Source: Chloroflexota bacterium
GTDB lineage: Bacteria > Chloroflexota > Limnocylindria > Limnocylindrales > CSP1-4
Length of the DNA: 40,553 nucleotides
Reading direction: 5' to 3'
Assembly (NCBI GenBank): GCA_016781485.1
Contig: JADDQH010000019.1
Location: 1-40,553 of the forward strand
Shown here: positions 35,603 to 40,553 of the stretch, piece after piece
Layout of the letters: each line of letters opens with the position of its first letter
Position numbering within the stretch: position 1 is the first letter of the stretch
Notes under the pieces: generated by a model
What the model saw: the letters and a program-made list of their open reading frames with translations, nothing else
Database searches by the model: none
Told to the model about the DNA's origin: nothing
Made by a program: the position numbers and the translations under genes

Positions 35603-37445
35603 CCTGGGTGATCACCCGGTCGCCACGGCCGTCATAGACGTGGGTGGTGCACGGCATGCACGGGTCGAACGAGCGGATCGCCCGGAAGATGTCGATCCCC
35701 GTGAAGTCCTCGGGGCGGTCGAACTCCTCGAGGATCGGGGTGTTCACGACCGCCTCCTCGTACGGCCCCCCGTTCCCCCACGGGTCCCTCGGAGAGGCAT
35801 TGAACGTGGAAGGGGTGAGCACCTGGTAGTTGACGAGGATCCCCTTGTCGATCACGAGATGGTGCGTCAGATACCCCCGCCCAGCGCCCCAGAACCCGAC
35901 GCCGACGCGCTCGTCCCGGGGTATCTCGTAGGGTGAGGCGACCTTCGTGTCACCGCGCTTGATGAGGTCGAAGGCCAGGAGCAGGTTCTCGTATCCGACG
36001 AGCATCGAGTAGAGGATGTGGTAGGCGCGGGCGCGGTTACGCTCGAACGCGTTCCAGACCTCCGGGATCTTCCACTCGAACTCCATCGCCGGCAGCTTCG
36101 TCTTCGGCGCATGGAGCTTGAGGCTCGTCCCGGTCGATTCCACGAACCGCGTGTGCGGGAGCTTCCCGGCAGCCGCCGTCGTCCACATCCGGGCGTAGCA
36201 GCCGCCTTCCACGACCTGGCGGTCCCAGCGGGGTGCCGTGTCCCATGTGTACCGCTCGCGCCAGCTCCGCTTGTGCACCGGCTTCGGCTTCGTCTCCTTG
36301 TTCCACGGGTGGTTGGGCGAGATGGGGTTCCCGGCCGGGTCGGTGCGGTACCGGACGCCCTCGTCCTCCCAGCCCTCGTAGTAGGAGTGCTCGACGAACT
36401 CCTCCAGCCCCATGTTCAAGTGGTGGAGGTTCGTCGTGACGAGGTCGCCGTCGATGACCACGCCGGGGGTCGCCCAGCGACGCTCGCCCCACTGCGGCGC
36501 GTTCGCGTAGGTGCCGTCGTAGGCGAAGGGGTCGTCCCAGACGCCCGTGTCGATGAGGTTCTTCGGCCGCGTGCCCACCTGCTTGTATCGCGCGTCGGCC
36601 TCGTAGAAGAACCCCGTCAGGTCTTCCCACAGCAAGATCCCGCGCTTCGCGTAGTCGATGAGCCGGCTCATCCGGTTGTGCGTCTCGTTCAGGACGCTCA
36701 GGTCGACCGTCGTCGACAGGCCTCCCGGGACGACCGTCTGCGGATGGGGGTACTTGCCGTAGAGGATGGAATACGCCTCCTTCGCAGGCCTCGTCATGTG
36801 CAGGCCCTCGATGTAGAGCTTGCCGGTCAGGGGATTGAGCGCGGTCATGATGTCCGCGACGGTGCGGAACCCGTGGACGTTCGCGTGCGCGGCCTCGGCC
36901 TTCTGCGCCCGCTCCCAGAGCGACGGGTTGGTGCGTTCGACGACGACCTGCGAGAAGTCGGGGCCCGCCAGCAGATAGAGGTGCAGCGGGTTGTCGACCA
37001 TGAAGTCGAGCGCGAGCTGCACGTTCCGGAGCGCGAGCCCCATGGGCGGCGGCGCGATCCCGAACGCCATCTCGATGGCCAGCGAAGAGGCGACCGAGTG
37101 GACGCCGCCACACACCCCGCAGACCCGGCTCGAGATGTACATCGCATCCCGTGGGTCGCGGCCCTTCAGGATCACTTCGTAGCCGCGGAAGAGCGTCGCG
37201 ATCGAGTGCGCCTCGTGCACCTTCCGCTGTTCGAGGTCGACCACCGCGTGGAACGCGAGGGCCCCTGCTACCCGCGTGACCGGGTCGAGGTTCACGTCCT
37301 TGATGTGGCCGTTGCGTCGGAGGAGCTCCTCGATCCCCGAGCGGTCGATCTCGCGTGGCCGGTAGGCGTAGGGGTCCGCCGCACCCTCCCTGAGGCGCGC
37401 CCGACCCTCCCGGTCGAACTCGACGGGAAGGTTCTGGAAGCACAT
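35571..37445 (-). CDS. [NiFe] hydrogenase large subunit (group 1h/1l-like, subgroup to be confirmed)
   Basis: L1 motif SSRVCGVCGGVHSVASSLAIEMAFG, L2 motif SFDPCMPCTTHVYDG; start abuts the small-subunit stop. Confidence 0.95.
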   Translation of the reverse strand: MCFQNLPVEFDREGRARLREGAADPYAYRPREIDRSGIEELLRRNGHIKDVNLDPVTRVAGALAFHAVVDLEQRKVHEAHSIATLFRGYEVILKGRDPRDAMYISSRVCGVCGGVHSVASSLAIEMAFGIAPPPMGLALRNVQLALDFMVDNPLHLYLLAGPDFSQVVVERTNPSLWERAQKAEAAHANVHGFRTVADIMTALNPLTGKLYIEGLHMTRPAKEAYSILYGKYPHPQTVVPGGLSTTVDLSVLNETHNRMSRLIDYAKRGILLWEDLTGFFYEADARYKQVGTRPKNLIDTGVWDDPFAYDGTYANAPQWGERRWATPGVVIDGDLVTTNLHHLNMGLEEFVEHSYYEGWEDEGVRYRTDPAGNPISPNHPWNKETKPKPVHKRSWRERYTWDTAPRWDRQVVEGGCYARMWTTAAAGKLPHTRFVESTGTSLKLHAPKTKLPAMEFEWKIPEVWNAFERNRARAYHILYSMLVGYENLLLAFDLIKRGDTKVASPYEIPRDERVGVGFWGAGRGYLTHHLVIDKGILVNYQVLTPSTFNASPRDPWGNGGPYEEAVVNTPILEEFDRPEDFTGIDIFRAIRSFDPCMPCTTHVYDGRGDRVITQDVNTCACGIQ

Positions 37446-38900
37446 CTACTCCTCCTCCTCCAGGGGCGTGTCGAACCCGTCCGCCTGCGGCGACAGCCCA
37501 CGCCGCTGCGGCACGCCGCGCCGGCGCGCCTCCGTTGCCCGCTCGTTCGGCAGCATCTTGAAGTAGTCCTCGCCGTACGCAGCCTCCGCGGGGGTGAGGT
37601 AGCCGCTGCGGTACTTCTCGACTGCCTTACGGCGACCCGGCATCTCGCTGCGCAGATACTCGAGCTTGTGATAGAAGTACTCGTAGACGTTGTGACTGAC
37701 GGTGGTGGTGTCGAACCCGATCGCCCAGCCGCTCGGGGTCTCGCGGCGCCACCGCGGTTCACGGTTCCGCTCCAGCTGACTCGTTCGGCGCGGGGCGCGG
37801 ACGAACATGCCGTGCAGACGCGACAGGAGGGTGGCCGGGGTCGTGACGGGCGGTCGCTTGTAGAAGGGCGTGAACTTGTCCGGGAAGCCGGGCATCGTGC
37901 AGCCGATGCAGACCCCGCCGGCGACCATGCACCCGCCCATGTGGCCGACGGCGCCGCGCTCCGTGATGTTGCAGTTCACGACCGGGCCCCAGCAGCCTAT
38001 CTCGGCCAGGCACTCCTTCTCGCCGTACTCATGGGCGAATGTGCCTTCCTCGTACCAGGCGCCGCGCGGGCAGCGGGTGTGGACGGTCTCCGAGAAGAGC
38101 CAGGCGGGACGCCCGAGCTCGTCGAAGTCGGGCAGCGGCACCTGACCGTTGAGGAAGAGCAGGAGCAGGGCGACCGTCTCGGTGAAGTTGTCGCCGACCG
38201 GGGCGCAGCCGGGGACGTTGACGACGGGCAACCCGCAGGCGCTCCGGTAGTCCTTGCCCAGGAAGTCCATGAGGCTCATGGCACCGGTGGGGTTGCCGTC
38301 CGATGCAGGGATGCCGCCCCAGGTGGCACACGTGCCGATGGCGACGGAAACGGCCGCGCCCGACGCGAGGCGCCGCACCCACTCCGGCGTCGAGATCCGC
38401 CTGCGCTGGTCGGCCGGCGCCCAGGTCGGCAGCGAGCCCTCCGCCGCCCACGGCTCACCCTCGAGCGTCAGGTTCTCGTCCGTGATCGAGCCCTCGTAGA
38501 CGATGATGTACGGGCCGTCGAGCTCGCCCCGCTCCGCCTTCTCCATGGCATGCGTGAAGTGGTCTCCCGACTCCATCGCCAGCGCGTAGTGGTGGAGCAC
38601 GACCGTCGGGATGCCGGGCAGCGCCCCGTTGAGCAGCTCCTCGAGCGACGGCTCTTCGGCGCCGAGCGTCGAGATCGTGCAGCCGTCGCAGCTCATCCCG
38701 CTGAGCCAGAAGATGTATGCCTTCTTGACGGGTCCCTCGGTGGCGTCTCGGCCGCTCGTCCGGTCGAGGCGCTCGGCCAGTTCCTCGCTGTTCGCGCCAG
38801 CGACGTTCCCAAGCTGGTCGGGCATGCTCCGGCTCGTCTCGCCCTCCACCGGCTGGTCGACGCGGGCGGTCGTGGGGATGGTCACCATCTGCTCGCTCAC
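37446..38900 (-). CDS. [NiFe] hydrogenase small subunit
   Basis: FWLSGMSCDGCTISTLGAEEPSLEELLNGALPGIP; IGTCATWGGIPASDGNPTGAM; VNVPGCAPVGDN; EIGCWGPVVNC; MVAGGVCIGCTMPGFPDKF. No Tat RRxFLK signal at the N-terminus. Confidence 0.95.
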   Translation of the reverse strand: MSEQMVTIPTTARVDQPVEGETSRSMPDQLGNVAGANSEELAERLDRTSGRDATEGPVKKAYIFWLSGMSCDGCTISTLGAEEPSLEELLNGALPGIPTVVLHHYALAMESGDHFTHAMEKAERGELDGPYIIVYEGSITDENLTLEGEPWAAEGSLPTWAPADQRRRISTPEWVRRLASGAAVSVAIGTCATWGGIPASDGNPTGAMSLMDFLGKDYRSACGLPVVNVPGCAPVGDNFTETVALLLLFLNGQVPLPDFDELGRPAWLFSETVHTRCPRGAWYEEGTFAHEYGEKECLAEIGCWGPVVNCNITERGAVGHMGGCMVAGGVCIGCTMPGFPDKFTPFYKRPPVTTPATLLSRLHGMFVRAPRRTSQLERNREPRWRRETPSGWAIGFDTTTVSHNVYEYFYHKLEYLRSEMPGRRKAVEKYRSGYLTPAEAAYGEDYFKMLPNERATEARRRGVPQRRGLSPQADGFDTPLEEEE

Positions 38901-39232
38901 GGTGTTCTCCCTGCATCGAGCTCGCGGGCGAGTCGCTCTACGCGTCGACTGGCAGCGAGGACGGCGGTCGCGGCCTCATCGAGTGAGGCGACCAGGGCGT
39001 CGGCGTGCTCGTCCAGTGGCGCCATCTGGTGCTCGATCGCCCGCACGCCCATCGTAACCTTCTCGACCCAGCCCCGCGTGCTCTGGAGCGCCTTGAAGAT
39101 GAGGAGGAGCCCGATGAGCAGCACGCCGAGCAGCGCCCAGACCGCAAGTACCGACAGGGTCATGAGCAGCAGCGCGAGGTCGATGGGCAGCATCTCTTCA
39201 ACGTCCTCGTCGGAGGGCTTGAGGAAGCGCAT
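38897..39232 (-). CDS. Small single-TM protein with helical tail (P4), translationally coupled to hydrogenase small subunit
   Basis: MRFLKPSDEDVEEMLPIDLALLLMTLSVLAVWALLGVLLIGLLLIFKALQSTRGWVEKVTMGVRAIEHQMAPLDEHADALVASLDEAATAVLAASRRVERLARELDAGRTP; alternative start 39193; GTGA overlap with small subunit. Confidence 0.75.
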   Translation of the reverse strand: MRFLKPSDEDVEEMLPIDLALLLMTLSVLAVWALLGVLLIGLLLIFKALQSTRGWVEKVTMGVRAIEHQMAPLDEHADALVASLDEAATAVLAASRRVERLARELDAGRTP

Positions 39233-39512
39233 CGAGCGCTGCGTCGAGCGCGCCGGCGGCGGAGGCGAGGGCAACATTGGCCTCCCGGAGCTCGTCGGCT
39301 GGGTCTTCGGCCGCAGCGAGCCTGGAGACGGCGGCAGCGTTCGCGGCGAGTCGCTGCGCGGCGTCGCGCGTCGACTCGGCCCCGATACGGATGTGTCCGA
39401 GCACGCGCAGCAGCAGCGCGACCTCCTTCAGGAGCAGGAGCGTGGCCACGAGCGCGCCGATGAGGCCGATGGACCAGACCGCTTGGACTCCTGCCTCCAG
39501 CGGCGAGGTCAT
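39198..39512 (-). CDS. Small single-TM protein with helical tail (P3)
   Basis: MTSPLEAGVQAVWSIGLIGALVATLLLLKEVALLLRVLGHIRIGAESTRDAAQRLAANAAAVSRLAAAEDPADELREANVALASAAGALDAALDALPQALRRGR; ATGA overlap with P2. Confidence 0.75.
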   Translation of the reverse strand: MTSPLEAGVQAVWSIGLIGALVATLLLLKEVALLLRVLGHIRIGAESTRDAAQRLAANAAAVSRLAAAEDPADELREANVALASAAGALDAALDALPQALRRGR

Positions 39513-39733
39513 CAGCCGCCCACCTCGTGCGCGCTTCGTGTTCCGGCGTGCAGACGGTGGAGATACCTCTCGAGCGGCGCTGTCTCGTTCGCCGCCGTCG
39601 CGAGTGCGGCCTCGACCTGCGCGAGGACTTTCGCGACCCGCCGGAGCGAGAGCCAGATCACGAGGAGGCTTGCGACGAGCGCCACAGGGAAGACCAGGGC
39701 GTAGACCAGGCTGAGCGTGATGAGGAGCTCCAC
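39512..39733 (-). CDS. Small single-TM protein with helical tail (P2)
   Basis: MELLITLSLVYALVFPVALVASLLVIWLSLRRVAKVLAQVEAALATAANETAPLERYLHRLHAGTRSAHEVGG (GTG start). Confidence 0.72.
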   Translation of the reverse strand: MELLITLSLVYALVFPVALVASLLVIWLSLRRVAKVLAQVEAALATAANETAPLERYLHRLHAGTRSAHEVGG

Positions 39734-39736
39734 CGC

Positions 39737-40045
39737 CTACGGCTCCCGTCCGACTCGCGGTTCCGCCGTGCCCCGGCTCTCCTCGATCGAGATGACCCTT
39801 CGCTCGAGCGTCCGGGCGGCTTCGGCGAGTCCTGCGAGTTCCCTGTTCGTCCTCTCGAGCAGCCAGATCGAGACGGTATTGCCTGCGATCTCCCTCCCAG
39901 TCAACCAGATCTCGTGGAGGCGGCGGTCGATGCTCTTGGTGGCCGCGATCACGAGGCCGAGCAGGACGGTGACCACGATGACGACGACGGAGAAGATCGC
40001 CAGCGCCAGCCACCAGAGCTCGGTCGGCGTCATCGAGATCGTCAC
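39737..40045 (-). CDS. Small single-TM protein with helical tail (P1)
   Basis: MTISMTPTELWWLALAIFSVVVIVVTVLLGLVIAATKSIDRRLHEIWLTGREIAGNTVSIWLLERTNRELAGLAEAARTLERRVISIEESRGTAEPRVGREP; GTG start overlaps the beta-ketoacyl synthase stop (GTGA). Confidence 0.75.
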   Translation of the reverse strand: MTISMTPTELWWLALAIFSVVVIVVTVLLGLVIAATKSIDRRLHEIWLTGREIAGNTVSIWLLERTNRELAGLAEAARTLERRVISIEESRGTAEPRVGREP

Positions 40046-40553
40046 TGCCGCACTCCGTCGTCGACGTGCGAGAACGCGAGCGCCGCGTTCAGACCACCGA
40101 ACCCGAACGAGGTGGACAGGACGCCCCGGATCTCGCCTTCGAGCGGCGACCGGAGCAGCCCGGGAAGCAGCTGCATGATCCCCGGGTCGGCGCACTCCAG
40201 GTTCAGCGTCCCCGGCGCCCAGCCCCGCTCGATCGCGAGCGACGAGATGGCCGCCTCGATCGCGCCCGACGCTCCGAGCGGGTGCCCGTAGTACGCCTTG
40301 GTCCCGCTGACCGGCACCGACTCTCCCCGCTTCCCGAGCGCCCGCCGCAGTGCCTTCGCCTCCGCGAGGTCCCCGAGCGGCGTCGACGAGGCGTGCGCGT
40401 TGACGTAGTCCACCTCGTCGGCCGGCATAGTCCCGTCGGCGAGTGCGAGCCAGGCCGCGCGCGCGGCCTGGAGGCCGTCCGGGCGCGGCTGGACCATGTG
40501 GTGGGCGTCGCTCGTCGCCGCGTAGCCGCGGATCTCCGCGTAGGGACGCGCGC
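40042..40553 (-). CDS. Beta-ketoacyl-ACP synthase (KAS II/FabF-like), C-terminal part, truncated by window edge
   Basis: VDYVNAHASSTPLGDLAEAKALRRALGKRGESVPVSGTKAYYGHPLGASGAIEAAISSLAIERGWAPGTLNLECADPGIMQLLP...STSFGFGGLNAALAF: both catalytic His contexts of KAS. Confidence 0.92.
   Translation of the reverse strand, partial: ARPYAEIRGYAATSDAHHMVQPRPDGLQAARAAWLALADGTMPADEVDYVNAHASSTPLGDLAEAKALRRALGKRGESVPVSGTKAYYGHPLGASGAIEAAISSLAIERGWAPGTLNLECADPGIMQLLPGLLRSPLEGEIRGVLSTSFGFGGLNAALAFSHVDDGVRQ

Noticed and set aside
36018-39704. 1228-aa open frame on + strand opposite the hydrogenase genes
   Set aside because: Antisense to high-confidence hydrogenase subunits; Arg/Asp/His/Val-rich low-complexity translation typical of the reverse frame in GC-rich DNA.
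1-40553. CRISPR arrays, rRNA genes, intact IS elements
   Set aside because: No regularly spaced repeats, rRNA signature or complete transposase found by eye on either strand.

Overview
GC-rich bacterial chromosomal window (actinobacterial/Chloroflexota-like codon usage) carrying several compact, mostly co-directional operons. (1) ~1-1.9 kb: the start of a sugar ABC-type lipoprotein, an RbsC-like permease and a GntR/FCD regulator. (2) ~2.3-3.3 kb: tRNA-Arg(TCG) flanked by recombinase remnants. (3) 3.7-6.3 kb and 13.8-18.3 kb: two MerR-led modules, each with a MerA-like flavoprotein disulfide reductase. Both merR genes have a near-identical, apparently leaderless 19-bp-spacer promoter. One module encodes a 21-aa, 7-Cys microprotein overlapping merR; the other has a reductase with a duplicated C-terminal CPAC motif and a YHS-like protein with an internal 63-bp tandem duplication. 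(4) 6.4-13.6 kb: GH1-like/SDR pair, UBP zinc finger, CcdA, Crp/Fnr, NnrE, redoxin and DUF3179. (5) 18.4-28.8 kb: tightly overlapping minus-strand carbohydrate/organic-acid oxidation genes (debranching enzyme, SDR, GMC, gluconate-DH subunit 3-like, PoxB-like, lactate-DH-like). (6) 29.2-40.5 kb: a [NiFe] hydrogenase locus with accessory genes on + (CooC-like ATPase, wHTH/Cys protein, NifU-Rieske, protease, HypC) and structural genes on -. The structural operon is preceded by four consecutive small single-TM/helical-tail proteins and followed by a maturation-protease homologue lacking the canonical metal ligands. Those four proteins, the Cys microprotein and the paired leaderless merR promoters are the most novel-looking items. 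Several genes need a 1-nt frameshift to read full length, so indel errors or real decay must be excluded. All family calls are from reading translations by eye; no database search was run.
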